Source: Lachnospiraceae bacterium (GTDB lineage Bacteria; Bacillota; Clostridia; Lachnospirales; Lachnospiraceae). From it: 41,266 nucleotides of DNA. The DNA is taken from positions 1 through 41,266 of the forward strand of contig JAEELL010000004.1 in the NCBI GenBank assembly GCA_016282745.1. The letters are read 5' to 3'. This document shows, piece by piece, positions 15,902 to 25,285 of the stretch (positions are counted from its first letter, which is position 1; each line of letters begins with the position of its first letter). Both the position numbers and the translations under genes were made by a program. The notes below the pieces were generated by a model. It searched no databases. It was given only the letters and a program-made list of their open reading frames with translations, and was not told the DNA's origin.

Positions 15902-17374
15902 ATGGATGATAAATTTATGAAAAGAAAATCATTGATATGGACAATTGGATATTTTGCAATGGTAGGAGGTCTTTTGACTGTATCAGGAGGCTTTGTGTAT
16001 AAGGTGGATCCGTTCTTTCATTATCACAAGCCGGATACAGAAAAGTATTATTATAATATCGACAACCAAAGAAGTCAGAATGATGGGATAATAAGACATT
16101 TTGATTATGATGCTGTTATAACAGGAACATCAATGACTGAGAATTTTAAGACTACCGAGATGGATAAAATATTTGGTACAAAATCAATCAAGCTTCCTTT
16201 TTCCGGAGGGACATACAATGAGATTAATTATAATCTCGAAGCTGTGTTCAAAAATAATGACAACGTAAAAACTGTAGTTCGCGGATTGGATATGAATAAA
16301 ATAATTGAAGATAAAGATGCCATGAGAGAGGATCTGGGTGAGTACCCTAAATATCTGTATGATGACAATATATTAAATGACGTGAAATATATATACAACA
16401 GAGATATTTTGTTTACAAGGAGTTATAACATTGTAGCTGATCACATACATAATCCGGAAAAACATGGTATTACAAGCTTTGATGCATATTCATATTGGCA
16501 GGATTGGTATACATTTGGGTATAATACAGTTTGCCCGGAAGGAATGCCGGAGACAATTCCGGGTAAAGCTTTGTATCTGACAGAAAAAGAAAAAAAGATT
16601 ATTATTGACAGTGCAAGGCAAAATATAGTTGCCCTGGCAAAAGAACAACCGAATGTTACTTTTTATTGTTTTATTACGCCGTACAGTATGGTATGGTGGC
16701 AGACTTTGGTAAATGACGGAACTGTATATAAGCAGATTGAGGCTGAGAAAGTTTTGATTGAGGAACTGTTACAGTGTGACAATATAAAATTATATTCGTT
16801 TAATGACCGCCTGGATATAATAGCAGATATGAACAATTACAAGGATGACACACACTATGCATCCTGGATTAGCACTCTTATTCTCAGAAATATTAAGGAT
16901 GGCAAGGGACTTATAACAAAAACAAATTACCAAAAGTATATTGAAAATGAACTTGATTTTATTACGACTTTTGACTATGAGTCTTTGAAAGAAGAGGAAG
17001 ATTACGCGAATGATTATTATTGTGCAGCACTCTTCAATAAAGAAATAAGTGGCGTTAGTCCTATAAATATGACAGATAAGATTAAAAAAGAAGAATCATA
17101 TACAGTCAATGATATTTCAAAATATAAATACATAGTATTTTATGGAAAGAAAGACACCAAAGATGCCAAGCCTGAAGTTAAGGTTTTAGATTATAATGAT
17201 ACTGTGTTAGCAGAGTGTAAAGAGCTTCAGGACGAAATGGATGATCAATGGAATCAGTATATTATTGATGTTTCTAACGTGACGGGCCTTGCAAGGATAA
17301 CCTTTAATGGTGGAGAGGTAGATTCAACTGATAAAGATACAAAGTTTGAGTTTAAAGATATAAAACTCTATTAA
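15902..17374 (+). CDS. SGNH-type surface acyltransferase partner of MBOAT (AlgJ/DltD-like)
   Basis: This is a membrane-anchored extracytoplasmic protein that probably completes the acyl transfer begun by the MBOAT enzyme. One N-terminal span (about 11-34) is followed by an SGNH-like domain: GTSM with Ser77 as nucleophile, and DDTH with Asp315 and His318 as the rest of the triad. A beta-rich C-terminal domain (about 395-491) looks like a carbohydrate-binding jelly roll, but this is inferred from composition. The start is uncertain: ATG at 15902 and at 15917 are both possible and neither has a clear ribosome site, so coupling to the MBOAT stop (15895-15897) is likely. Only catalytic motifs are recognised; overall similarity to AlgJ is weak. 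Confidence 0.8.
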   Translation: MDDKFMKRKSLIWTIGYFAMVGGLLTVSGGFVYKVDPFFHYHKPDTEKYYYNIDNQRSQNDGIIRHFDYDAVITGTSMTENFKTTEMDKIFGTKSIKLPFSGGTYNEINYNLEAVFKNNDNVKTVVRGLDMNKIIEDKDAMREDLGEYPKYLYDDNILNDVKYIYNRDILFTRSYNIVADHIHNPEKHGITSFDAYSYWQDWYTFGYNTVCPEGMPETIPGKALYLTEKEKKIIIDSARQNIVALAKEQPNVTFYCFITPYSMVWWQTLVNDGTVYKQIEAEKVLIEELLQCDNIKLYSFNDRLDIIADMNNYKDDTHYASWISTLILRNIKDGKGLITKTNYQKYIENELDFITTFDYESLKEEEDYANDYYCAALFNKEISGVSPINMTDKIKKEESYTVNDISKYKYIVFYGKKDTKDAKPEVKVLDYNDTVLAECKELQDEMDDQWNQYIIDVSNVTGLARITFNGGEVDSTDKDTKFEFKDIKLY

Positions 17375-17410
17375 ATCTTAGAAACTTATGCGCAAGTTTT
17401 GAGGTTGTGA

Positions 17411-17470
17411 CAGTAAATAAAAAAGCTGGTGAATTGATGAGATTAAATCATCGATTCATCAGCTTTCTTT
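17411..17470. terminator. Bidirectional terminator between SGNH gene and hydA
   Basis: Arms 17422-17440 and 17448-17466 (19 bp with two G-U pairs on the plus-strand RNA) enclose a 7-base loop. The plus tail is CTTTGTTT; the minus tail (complement of 17410-17421) is a run of T, so the stronger terminator is for the hydrogenase operon. Confidence 0.75.
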
Positions 17471-17545
17471 GTTTGGCTTCCCCTAATCAGTAAATCTTCT
17501 CACTCCACCTTCATTTTGTTTAGAGGAGGGGAAACTGCTTCTTAG

Positions 17546-19318
17546 TTATAGTTCGTTGAATCCTTCTCTTGCAGCATAAGATGTGTGCAACAATTCGTGT
17601 GCTTTGTGAGAGTTTGGTTCACCTAAGAACTTGTCATAGAGTTCTTTGATTTGAGGATTGTTGTGTGACTGGCGGATAACCTGTCTCTCGTCCTCGGAAT
17701 ATAATGCCTTAGCACGTTTTTCCTTGTAGGTGTCCATGATATCGTCTGATTCATTAGGAAGGAAACAGCTTCTGACATATGGCTGACCTCCACCGTTGAT
17801 ACAACCACCCGGACATCCCATTATCTCTATGAAATGATACTTTGATGTACCTTCTTTAATCTGATCTAATAGTACTTTGGCAGAACGCATTCCCGAAGCG
17901 ATAGCCACGTTTACAACAGTGCCGTCGATATCAATGGAGGCTTCTCTGATTCCTGCTTCGTGTCCACGAACTTCTGTGAATACTATTTCTTCTTTTTCCT
18001 TGCCTGTGAGTGCATGGTAAACAGTACGAAGTGCTGCTTCCATAACACCACCTGTAACACCGAAGATTACAGCGGCACCTGTATAGTCACCCATAATGTC
18101 CTGATCCCATTCTTCATCAGGGAGACGGTTGAACATAATACCGGCTCTTCTGATCATACGGGCTAATTCTCTTGTAGTGATAACCGCATCGACATCAGGG
18201 ATACCGTTAACTTTCTGCTGTTCACGTTCTTTTTCAAATTTCTTTGCAACACAAGGCATAACTGAAACTACAAAGATATCTTCAGGGTTGATGCCATGCT
18301 GCTCAGCCCAATATGATTTGATGATAGCTCCCTGCATCTGATGAGGAGACTTACATGAAGATAAGTGTGGTAACAAATCTCCATAGTTGTACTCAGCGTA
18401 ATTTACCCAACCCGGCGAACAAGAAGTAATCATAGGGAGAACTCCGTTGTTTTTGAGTCTTCCAAGCAATTCTGTTCCTTCTTCCATAATTGTAAGATCT
18501 GCGCCAAAGTTGACATCATAGACTCTTTCGAATCCGAGACGTCTCAGGGCTGCAATCATCTTGCCTGTGACAGGAGTGCCGATAGGATAGTCAAACTCTT
18601 CACCAAGAGCTGCTCTGACTGCAGGTGCAGCCTGAACTATAACATGTTTGCCTGCTTTAAAAGCAGCATCAACTTTATCTATTTCTGAGTGTTCCATAAG
18701 TGCACCGGTTGGACAGACATTTACACACTGACCACATTGGATACAAGGTGAATCTGCAAAACTTCTGTCCTCTGCAGGAGCAACAAATGTGTTGAAACCT
18801 CTGTTTTCATATCCGAGAATTCCGATGCCCTGAGCGTTTTCACATCTTGCAATACATCTTCCACAGAGAATACATTTTGAAGTATCCCTCACAAGTCCCG
18901 GAGCCAGTCTGTCAATGTGAGTTTCTGTAAGAACGCCTGCAAAAGCGTCGTCTCTTGCGCCGGTAATATTGGCAACGTGAAGCAATTCACACTGACCGTT
19001 CTTGTCGCACTGCTGGCAGTTCTTATTGTGATTTGAGAGGAGAAGTTCAACACTTTCTCTTCTTGCGGTTACAGCCTTAGCTGATGAAATCTTAATGCTC
19101 ATTCCTTCAGATACAGGATAAACACATGAGGCCACAAGACCTCTTGCACCTTCTACTTCAACCAGACATACACGGCATGAACCCTGATTGCACTCTCCAT
19201 GATTGAAAGCACAAAGAGATGGTATTTCATATCCGCAGGCTTTGGCTGCTTCCAGTATAGTCAGGTTCTCGTCAACCTGATATGATATGCCTTCTATTTT
19301 GATATTTATCTTATTCAT
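17546..19318 (-). CDS. hydA: [FeFe] hydrogenase catalytic subunit HydA (HndD type)
   Basis: This subunit makes or oxidises H2 in a trimeric NADH/ferredoxin-linked enzyme. With the start at 19318 (GGAGG 8 bases upstream) it has 590 residues: a [2Fe-2S] domain (Cys36, 48, 51, 65); a His-Cys3 cluster (His97, Cys101, 104, 110); two [4Fe-4S] clusters (Cys149-159 and Cys192-202); then the H-cluster domain with L1 TSCSPGW (299-304 region), L2 MPCVAKKFE (Cys356) and L3 MGCPGGCINGGGQP (Cys502, Cys506). L1 has Ser301 where the best-known enzymes have a second Cys. The gene is last in hydCBA, 15 bases after hydB. No maturation genes (hydE, hydF, hydG) are in the window. Confidence 0.96.
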   Translation of the reverse strand: MNKINIKIEGISYQVDENLTILEAAKACGYEIPSLCAFNHGECNQGSCRVCLVEVEGARGLVASCVYPVSEGMSIKISSAKAVTARRESVELLLSNHNKNCQQCDKNGQCELLHVANITGARDDAFAGVLTETHIDRLAPGLVRDTSKCILCGRCIARCENAQGIGILGYENRGFNTFVAPAEDRSFADSPCIQCGQCVNVCPTGALMEHSEIDKVDAAFKAGKHVIVQAAPAVRAALGEEFDYPIGTPVTGKMIAALRRLGFERVYDVNFGADLTIMEEGTELLGRLKNNGVLPMITSCSPGWVNYAEYNYGDLLPHLSSCKSPHQMQGAIIKSYWAEQHGINPEDIFVVSVMPCVAKKFEKEREQQKVNGIPDVDAVITTRELARMIRRAGIMFNRLPDEEWDQDIMGDYTGAAVIFGVTGGVMEAALRTVYHALTGKEKEEIVFTEVRGHEAGIREASIDIDGTVVNVAIASGMRSAKVLLDQIKEGTSKYHFIEIMGCPGGCINGGGQPYVRSCFLPNESDDIMDTYKEKRAKALYSEDERQVIRQSHNNPQIKELYDKFLGEPNSHKAHELLHTSYAAREGFNEL

Positions 19319-19333
19319 TGTGATGTCCTCCAA

Positions 19334-21217
19334 TTAGTTTTTGCTGATAGCTTTCAATCTGCATGCAGCCATGCAAGAACCACATTTTACACACTTGCTT
19401 GTGTCGATATTGAAAGAAGCAAGCTTGTGACCTTCAGGAATGTAGTAAGTACGTTCAATACATCCTGCAGGACATCCTTTTGCACAGAGTCCGCAACCAA
19501 CGCATTTATCGAGATTAATCTGATATTGCATAAGGTTCTTACAAATATGTGCAGGACACTTTTTGTCTACAATATGTGCAATGTACTCGTCTCTGAAATG
19601 TTTGAGTGTAGAGGTAACAGGATTAGCAGCAGTCTGACCTAGTGCACAAAGTGAGTTGGCTTTGACTGTCTCGCTGAGTTCCTCCAAGTCCTCAAGATCC
19701 TTCATTGTACCCTGACCTTCTGTGATACGCGTGAGTATCTCAAGCATTCTCTTTGTACCGATACGACAAGGAGAACATTTACCGCAGGATTCGTCGCAGA
19801 TAAATTCCATGTAGAACTTGGCAACGTCAACCATACATGTGTCTTCGTCCATAACAATGGCTCCACCTGAACCCATCATTGATCCTTTGGCAACAAGATT
19901 GTCAAAATCAATCGGCTCATCTAAGAATTCTTCTGTGAGACATCCGCCGGAAGGACCACCTGTCTGGATAGCCTTGAACTTCTTGCCGTTTGGAATACCG
20001 CCACCTATATCGAAAATAAGTTCTCGAAGGGTTGTTCCCATAGGAACCTCAACAAGCCCTACATTGTTTACATTTCCGCCAAGAGCAAATACCTTTGTAC
20101 CCTTGGAGTTCTCTGTACCTACTGATGAGAAAGCCTGTGCACCTTCACGCATAATAAACGGAATGCAGGCAAGTGTCTCTACATTGTTGATAATAGTAGG
20201 TTGGCCCCATAATCCTTTTACAGCAGGGAAAGGCGGTCTTGGTCTTGGCATACCTCTCTTACCTTCGATGGAATTGAGAAGAGCAGTCTCCTCACCACAT
20301 ACGAAAGCACCGGCGCCAAGTCGGAGATGACAACGGAAACTGAAATCAGTTCCAAGAATGTTGTCACCGAGAAGTCCCATTTCTTCGGCCTGCTTTATTG
20401 CAATCTTAAGACGGTTTACTGCGATTGGATATTCTGCACGAACATAGAAGTAACCGTTTTTTGCGCCGATGGCATAACCGGCAATCATCATTCCTTCGAT
20501 AACTGCGAGAGGGTTACCCTCTAAAATACTTCTGTCCATGAATGCTCCCGGATCACCTTCGTCACCGTTGCAGACTACATATTTTTCATCAGATTCAACA
20601 TTGTAAGCAAACTGCCATTTTCTTCCTGAAGGGAATCCGGCACCGCCACGACCTCTGATGCCTGATGCAAGAACTTCATCGATTACTTCCTGTCTTGACA
20701 TTGACAGAGCTCTCTTCAATCCTTTAAATGCCCCCATGCCAAGAGCTTCATTGATATCCTCAGGATTGATTACGCCACATCCGTGAAGGGCGATACGCTT
20801 CTGCTTCTTATAGAAAGTAATATCATCCTGTTTAGAAATCTTCTCATTTGTGGCAGGATCTACATATAATAATCTTTCGACTACTGTGTTGTTAATAATG
20901 TCGGATTCAATAATCTCCTCAACATCATTAACAGAAACAAGTCGGTATAAAGTCTCTTCAGGGTAGATTTTGACAAATGGTCCCTGTGAACAGAAACCAA
21001 AGCAACCAACCTGATTAACTTCGACTTTATAGCCAATATTCTTTTCTTTTATTAACTGCTCAAATTTATCCTGAATTTCTGTTGAGTGGTTAGACAGGCA
21101 GCCTGTACCCCCACAGAGAATAATATGACGTTTGCCGTCGATTCCCTTAAGTTTTTTGTCAAAAGCTTTGGTGCATTCAGCGCTGTGGCTTTCAAGCATT
21201 TCGATATTTTCTATCAT
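19334..21217 (-). CDS. hydB: NADH-binding flavoprotein subunit HydB (NuoF-like)
   Basis: This subunit holds the FMN and NAD(H) site of the bifurcating-type hydrogenase. It has 627 residues: a thioredoxin-like [2Fe-2S] domain (Cys35, 40, 72, 76); the NuoF core with SGIRGRGGAGFPSGRKW (about 185-201) and CNGDEGDPGAFMDRS (about 216-230); an SLBB region; the [4Fe-4S] motif SCGKCSPCRIGTKRM; and two C-terminal ferredoxin clusters, CVGCGLCAKGCPAGC and CVKCGSCMAACRLKA. Length and order match HydB of electron-bifurcating hydrogenases. The start at 21217 is chosen because GAGAGGAGG lies upstream and its ATGA overlaps the hydC stop, so the two are translationally coupled; an upstream in-frame ATG at 21253 lies inside hydC. 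Confidence 0.95.
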   Translation of the reverse strand: MIENIEMLESHSAECTKAFDKKLKGIDGKRHIILCGGTGCLSNHSTEIQDKFEQLIKEKNIGYKVEVNQVGCFGFCSQGPFVKIYPEETLYRLVSVNDVEEIIESDIINNTVVERLLYVDPATNEKISKQDDITFYKKQKRIALHGCGVINPEDINEALGMGAFKGLKRALSMSRQEVIDEVLASGIRGRGGAGFPSGRKWQFAYNVESDEKYVVCNGDEGDPGAFMDRSILEGNPLAVIEGMMIAGYAIGAKNGYFYVRAEYPIAVNRLKIAIKQAEEMGLLGDNILGTDFSFRCHLRLGAGAFVCGEETALLNSIEGKRGMPRPRPPFPAVKGLWGQPTIINNVETLACIPFIMREGAQAFSSVGTENSKGTKVFALGGNVNNVGLVEVPMGTTLRELIFDIGGGIPNGKKFKAIQTGGPSGGCLTEEFLDEPIDFDNLVAKGSMMGSGGAIVMDEDTCMVDVAKFYMEFICDESCGKCSPCRIGTKRMLEILTRITEGQGTMKDLEDLEELSETVKANSLCALGQTAANPVTSTLKHFRDEYIAHIVDKKCPAHICKNLMQYQINLDKCVGCGLCAKGCPAGCIERTYYIPEGHKLASFNIDTSKCVKCGSCMAACRLKAISKN

Positions 21218-21720
21218 GCTGTAGGTGCCTCCTCTCCATGTGTTTCGTTCCAACGGTACTGGTAAATAATATCCTCAACTTTTGTCGAATCCAATTTTGG
21301 ATAAACCTTTCCGTTGATTGTAACGGCGGGAGCAATACCACATGCACCTATACATCTGAGTGCATCAAGTGTAAATAATCCGTCCTCAGTTGTCTCGCCC
21401 GGTTTTATGTTAAGCAATTCGGAAAATCTGTCAATAACTTCACCTGCACCTTTAACGTAACATGCAGTTCCGAGGCAACAGCCAATGACATATTTTCCCT
21501 TTGGTGTGAGTGAAAAGAATGAATAGAATGTAACTACACCGTATATTTCAGCAACAGAGATACCTGTGTGCTTTGAAACAATCTCCTGTACTTCAAGAGG
21601 AATGTAGCCATATTCGTTCTGAATATCACTAAGAATCATCATAAGAGGAGTCTTTTCGTCAGTATATCGTGAACATATCTCCTCAATCTTTGCTACTGCA
21701 GTAGCATTTAGTTTTCCCAT
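21214..21720 (-). CDS. hydC: NuoE-like [2Fe-2S] subunit HydC
   Basis: This small electron-transfer subunit passes electrons between HydB and the rest of the hydrogenase complex. With the start at 21720 (AGGAGG 7 bases upstream) it has 168 residues. A helical N-terminal domain is followed by a thioredoxin-like fold with the [2Fe-2S] ligands Cys82 and Cys87 in CLGTAC and Cys123 and Cys127 in CIGAC. It is first in hydCBA and its stop overlaps the hydB start by four bases. In-frame upstream ATG codons exist but would lie before the predicted transcription start. Confidence 0.95.
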   Translation of the reverse strand: MGKLNATAVAKIEEICSRYTDEKTPLMMILSDIQNEYGYIPLEVQEIVSKHTGISVAEIYGVVTFYSFFSLTPKGKYVIGCCLGTACYVKGAGEVIDRFSELLNIKPGETTEDGLFTLDALRCIGACGIAPAVTINGKVYPKLDSTKVEDIIYQYRWNETHGEEAPTA

Positions 21721-21763
21721 AAGGAATCCTCCTATTCTCATTCGAAAAATTTGCGTCAAATAT

Positions 21764-21792
21764 ATCATACCAAATATAAAGAACGGACTCAA
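21764..21792 (-). promoter_or_regulatory. Promoter of hydCBA
   Basis: On the minus strand TTGAGT (complement of 21787-21792), 17-base spacer, TATGAT (complement of 21764-21769). Initiation near 21757 gives a leader of about 37 bases. CAATG-TATAT-CATTG (21791-21805) just upstream is a possible regulator site; it does not fit a Rex operator. Confidence 0.6.
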
Positions 21793-21941
21793 TGTATATC
21801 ATTGGGAAAATGAAAAATATTGTGACAATTATGAAAAAAATTGAGTGATTGAAACATTAATAGTTTATTAACAAATTATTATTAATTATTCATTGATATG
21901 AGTGTAGAATGAATGAGACTATACTGAAAGGAGAACTAGTT

Positions 21942-24176
21942 ATGAAAACTAAAAAAATGAAATCAATAGCTCTTGGATTGGCAATTGCATTAGTAGCAAC
22001 AATGACACCGGGAGCAAATGTTGAGGCAGCAAAAAAGACTGCATCATTAAACAGGAAAAAGGCAACAATTTTTGTGGGAGGGACAGTTAAACTTAAGGTT
22101 AAGAATGCAAATGGCAAAATTAAGTGGAGTTCTTCAAAAAAGAAAGTTGCCACAGTCAGTAAAAAAGGAAAAGTAAAAGGTATTAAACCGGGTAAAGCAA
22201 CTATTACCGCAAAGATTGGAAAGAATAAGTATAAGTGCAAGATTGTGGTAAGAGCTATGGAGGAGACAACAGTGGCTGCAACAACAGTGGCTGCAACAAC
22301 AGTGGCTACAACAACAGAGGCTGCAACAACAGTGGCTGCAACAACAGTGGCTGCAACAACAGTGGCTGCAACAACAGTGGCTGCAACAACAGTGGCTGCA
22401 ACAACAGTGGCTGCAACAACAGTGGCTACAACAACAGTGGCTACAACAACAGTGGCTACAACAACAGTGGCTGAAACAACAGAGGCTCAGACAACAGAGG
22501 CTCAGACAACAGAGGTTCAGACAACAGAGGTTCAGACAACAGAAGAACCGACAACAGAAAATCTTCATGGTAAAAACAAAGAAGATGTTGATGCTTTAAG
22601 AACTATTATCAATGAACAGATAGAGAAAGGATCCGAAGATATATCTATGGATTTGGATTATCCACAATATTTGTGGTCAGATGAAGGGAGATTAATATGT
22701 GTTGATTGGGGTGCTTGTGAGGTAAAGGGAACTATCGATTTTGAAGGAGAAGGGGATGGAAGTTTTTCAGAACTCAAGAGTATTAAATTATTCAATACAG
22801 ACGTGAGTGGTTTATCAGTATCTAATCTTCCAAGCTTAGAAGAGATTAGCTGTTCTGAATGTTACCAATTGACAGAACTGACTCTCATGGACGTTCCTGA
22901 ATTAATTATGTTAGATATTGATAGTACTTCTATAAGGGAGTTAGACTTGTCCCATTGCGATAAAATGCAGCAGTTTTACAGAAAAAATGTAGAATTTAGC
23001 AATTTAAATTTACCGCTTTATGCACTTGAAAATCTTAGCAACTGGACAAATGAAGAGGACCGAGAGGTGTTCTGTTGTTCAAAAAATATCTATGATCTTA
23101 TGCCACTGTGGAATGAGTTCGGTTCAGGCGAATATTATATAACATATGATAGTGAACATTACAGTAACTGTTTTGAAGATCCTGATTTATTTGAATGGAA
23201 TGAAAGGGGAAGATTAGTAAGGGTTAATTTATCAGGAAGACTTGATATTCTAGCTGAGGTTCCATTTATGTGTTTTCCTTTTAATTCTAGTGATATAGAA
23301 GAATATGCAATACCATTTTATGAATTGAGAGAAATTGACTTGAGTAACAATGAGTGCCTTACAATCATAGCTGTTGAGGGATTGTGTAGTTTAAACACTC
23401 TTGTTTTTGATGGTTGCAACAATTTGAAAGTTATTCATATTCATGATAATAATAAATTGTCTTATATTTCTGATATGTATTCGTATGAACAGCTGCAAAG
23501 TGTGATGATAGGCGAAAATCCGATGTTGAGTAGTACAATTGAAATTAATAGCGAAAATCTTACTGAGCTTTGGTTAGAAGGATTAAAAGAATGTAGAGAT
23601 ATATATATTATGGGAGCGCAAATTACTAATTTAGATCTGAGTGGATGCGAAAAATTAGAGCATATTGTGCTTATTAAGAATGAAGAATTAGAAACAATAG
23701 ATATTGATGATTGTGTGTCGCTTGAATTCTTAAGAATTGAAGGTAATAAAAAATTAGAATCATTAGATGTACGCAATTCTCCAAACTTAGAGGAACTTAG
23801 AATTGAAGAATGTTCGTTATCAGATCTTGATGTAACAAAGAATTTGAACCTTAAGGTATTGAGAATAGTTGGAAATTATCAATATGCTTGTGAGAATGAA
23901 ATATCTTTAATTAAAGAGATTGATTTGAAAAATAACTCAGAACTTGAGGAGTTGGGTTTAGATCGCTTAGAACTTAAAGAGTTGGATGTGACAAAGAATT
24001 TGAAATTAAAGCATTTAAGTTGTGAAGATAATTATTTGAATAGCTTAAACATTTCAAATAACGTAGTATTAGAATATCTGAATTGTTATGGAAACGATAT
24101 CACGGAATTGAATGTTGCAAACAACAGTAAGTTAGAAACAATTTATTGTGATGATGAGGTCAATATTATCGAGTAA
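21942..24176 (+). CDS. Secreted Big_2 / Thr-rich stalk / leucine-rich-repeat protein
   Basis: A 744-residue exported protein. The start at 21942 has AAAGGAG 8 bases upstream and begins a clear signal peptide ending near VEAA (about residue 26). Next is one Big_2 Ig-like domain (about 28-105: KATIFVGGTVKLKVKNANGKIKWSS, then VKGIKPGKATITAKIG). A Thr-rich stalk follows, 19 pentapeptides of the TTVAA/TTEAQ type (about 109-203). The rest (about 210-744) is built of irregular leucine-rich repeats such as LEELRIEECSLSDLDVTKN and LKHLSCEDNYLNSL. No LPXTG motif or C-terminal anchor is seen, so binding to the surface may use the Big_2 domain. Probably an adhesion or ligand-binding protein; the ligand is unknown. 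Confidence 0.88.
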   Translation: MKTKKMKSIALGLAIALVATMTPGANVEAAKKTASLNRKKATIFVGGTVKLKVKNANGKIKWSSSKKKVATVSKKGKVKGIKPGKATITAKIGKNKYKCKIVVRAMEETTVAATTVAATTVATTTEAATTVAATTVAATTVAATTVAATTVAATTVAATTVATTTVATTTVATTTVAETTEAQTTEAQTTEVQTTEVQTTEEPTTENLHGKNKEDVDALRTIINEQIEKGSEDISMDLDYPQYLWSDEGRLICVDWGACEVKGTIDFEGEGDGSFSELKSIKLFNTDVSGLSVSNLPSLEEISCSECYQLTELTLMDVPELIMLDIDSTSIRELDLSHCDKMQQFYRKNVEFSNLNLPLYALENLSNWTNEEDREVFCCSKNIYDLMPLWNEFGSGEYYITYDSEHYSNCFEDPDLFEWNERGRLVRVNLSGRLDILAEVPFMCFPFNSSDIEEYAIPFYELREIDLSNNECLTIIAVEGLCSLNTLVFDGCNNLKVIHIHDNNKLSYISDMYSYEQLQSVMIGENPMLSSTIEINSENLTELWLEGLKECRDIYIMGAQITNLDLSGCEKLEHIVLIKNEELETIDIDDCVSLEFLRIEGNKKLESLDVRNSPNLEELRIEECSLSDLDVTKNLNLKVLRIVGNYQYACENEISLIKEIDLKNNSELEELGLDRLELKELDVTKNLKLKHLSCEDNYLNSLNISNNVVLEYLNCYGNDITELNVANNSKLETIYCDDEVNIIE
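22266..22550 (+). repeat. Nineteen tandem 15-bp units coding a Thr-rich stalk
   Basis: Nineteen in-frame units of the form ACAACAGTGGCTGCA encode TTVAA and variants (TTVAT, TTEAA, TTEAQ, TTEVQ, TTEEP). Six consecutive inner units (fifth to tenth) are identical, while the last five have diverged. Whole-unit slippage would change stalk length without breaking the frame. Confidence 0.95.
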
Positions 24177-24202
24177 AATGTAATTGGATAGTGCAGATAT
24201 TT

Positions 24203-24248
24203 AAAGAGGGTCTTCTTTCTTGAAAAAAAGAAAGCGGGCTCTCTTTTT
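24203..24248 (+). terminator. Terminator of the LRR protein gene
   Basis: A 17-bp imperfect stem (arms 24203-24219 and about 24229-24245, three wobble pairs) ends in a run of five T. Confidence 0.75.
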
Positions 24249-24250
24249 GA

Positions 24251-24279
24251 TTGAGATTAATCAGGCGTTGTATTATTAT
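24251..24279 (+). promoter_or_regulatory. Promoter of the ABC exporter genes
   Basis: TTGAGA (24251-24256), 17-base spacer, TATTAT (24274-24279). A leader hairpin (24301-24334, ACCCC with a bulge, then ATCT pairing with AGATGGGGT) stands before the ribosome site. Confidence 0.45.
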
Positions 24280-24364
24280 AATTATAACTAATAAGTAGAT
24301 GCACCCCTCATCTAAACAAAGTGAAGATGGGGTAACAAAATTGCATCGGCAGGAGGTAAAATAT

Positions 24365-25282
24365 ATGGAAAACGAGATTATTATAGATATTAGAAATCTC
24401 ACAAAATACTATGGGGATATTCTGGGAGTAAAGGATCTTTCTTTGCAGTTAAAAAGGGGAGAAATATTTGGATTTATCGGACCTAACGGAGCGGGAAAGT
24501 CAACAACGATTAGAGCGGTTATGAATCTGATTAATAAGACAGAAGGTCAGATACTTATTGATGGAAAAGAATTCTTAAGAGATGATACAGAAATCAAGCG
24601 GATTATCGGATACCTTCCAAGTGAGGTTAATTTATATGATGATTTGACGGTGAAGGGAATGCTTGATTATCATGAGAGTTTTTACAGGAAGTTTGACTCA
24701 GTTGAAAAAACGGCAAAAAAGGATATTCATGCAAGAAGAAAGGAACTTGTAGAAGTACTTCAATTGGATGAGAACAAGAAAATAGAGGATTTATCCCTTG
24801 GTAATCTCAAAAAAGTAGGCATTATTCTGGCACTTATGCATCAGCCTGAACTGCTGATTCTCGACGAACCTACCAGTGGGCTGGATCCAATCATGCAGAA
24901 TGTTTTTTATGACTTGCTGCTTGAGGAGAAGAAGCGCGGAACTACGATATTTTACTCAACTCATATTTTGAGTGAAGTGTCTAAGATATGTGACAGAGTC
25001 GGTATTATCAGAAAAGGTAAACTTATAAAGGTTGAAGATGTTGACAGTCTCTCAGACAAGAGCCTGACATTTGTTACTGTCAAATCAGATCAGGCGGAGG
25101 AAATTGCTGCTGATCTTGGTCTTAAGATTATTTCAAAAGAAGATAAGGTAGTTAAGTTTGCAAATAACATTTCTGATGATGAACTGATTAAAAAAATAGC
25201 GAAGTACAGAATTGACAAAATTCTTATTGAAGAAGCGACTTTAGAAGATATGTTTTTGCATTATTACACAGAGGAGGATTAG
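24365..25282 (+). CDS. ABC transporter ATP-binding protein
   Basis: This cytosolic ATPase drives the ABC-2 permease encoded next. With the start at 24365 (AGGAGG 8 bases upstream) it has 305 residues. It carries Walker A GPNGAGKST (39-47), a signature reading LSLGNLKKVG in place of LSGGQ, Walker B LLILDEPTSGLD, and the switch His in STHILSEV. A C-terminal extension of about 85 residues (VKSDQAEEIAADLG onward) is usual in the CcmA-type branch that exports drugs, bacteriocins or lipids. It lies 3 bases from the permease gene. Earlier in-frame ATGs lack a ribosome site. Confidence 0.93.
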   Translation: MENEIIIDIRNLTKYYGDILGVKDLSLQLKRGEIFGFIGPNGAGKSTTIRAVMNLINKTEGQILIDGKEFLRDDTEIKRIIGYLPSEVNLYDDLTVKGMLDYHESFYRKFDSVEKTAKKDIHARRKELVEVLQLDENKKIEDLSLGNLKKVGIILALMHQPELLILDEPTSGLDPIMQNVFYDLLLEEKKRGTTIFYSTHILSEVSKICDRVGIIRKGKLIKVEDVDSLSDKSLTFVTVKSDQAEEIAADLGLKIISKEDKVVKFANNISDDELIKKIAKYRIDKILIEEATLEDMFLHYYTEED

Positions 25283-25285
25283 CGT

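Noticed and set aside
22134-22568. Antisense frame rich in CCCSH repeats and a plus frame of CNNSG repeats
   Set aside because: Both are out-of-frame readings of the 15-bp tandem array that encodes the TTVAA stalk.
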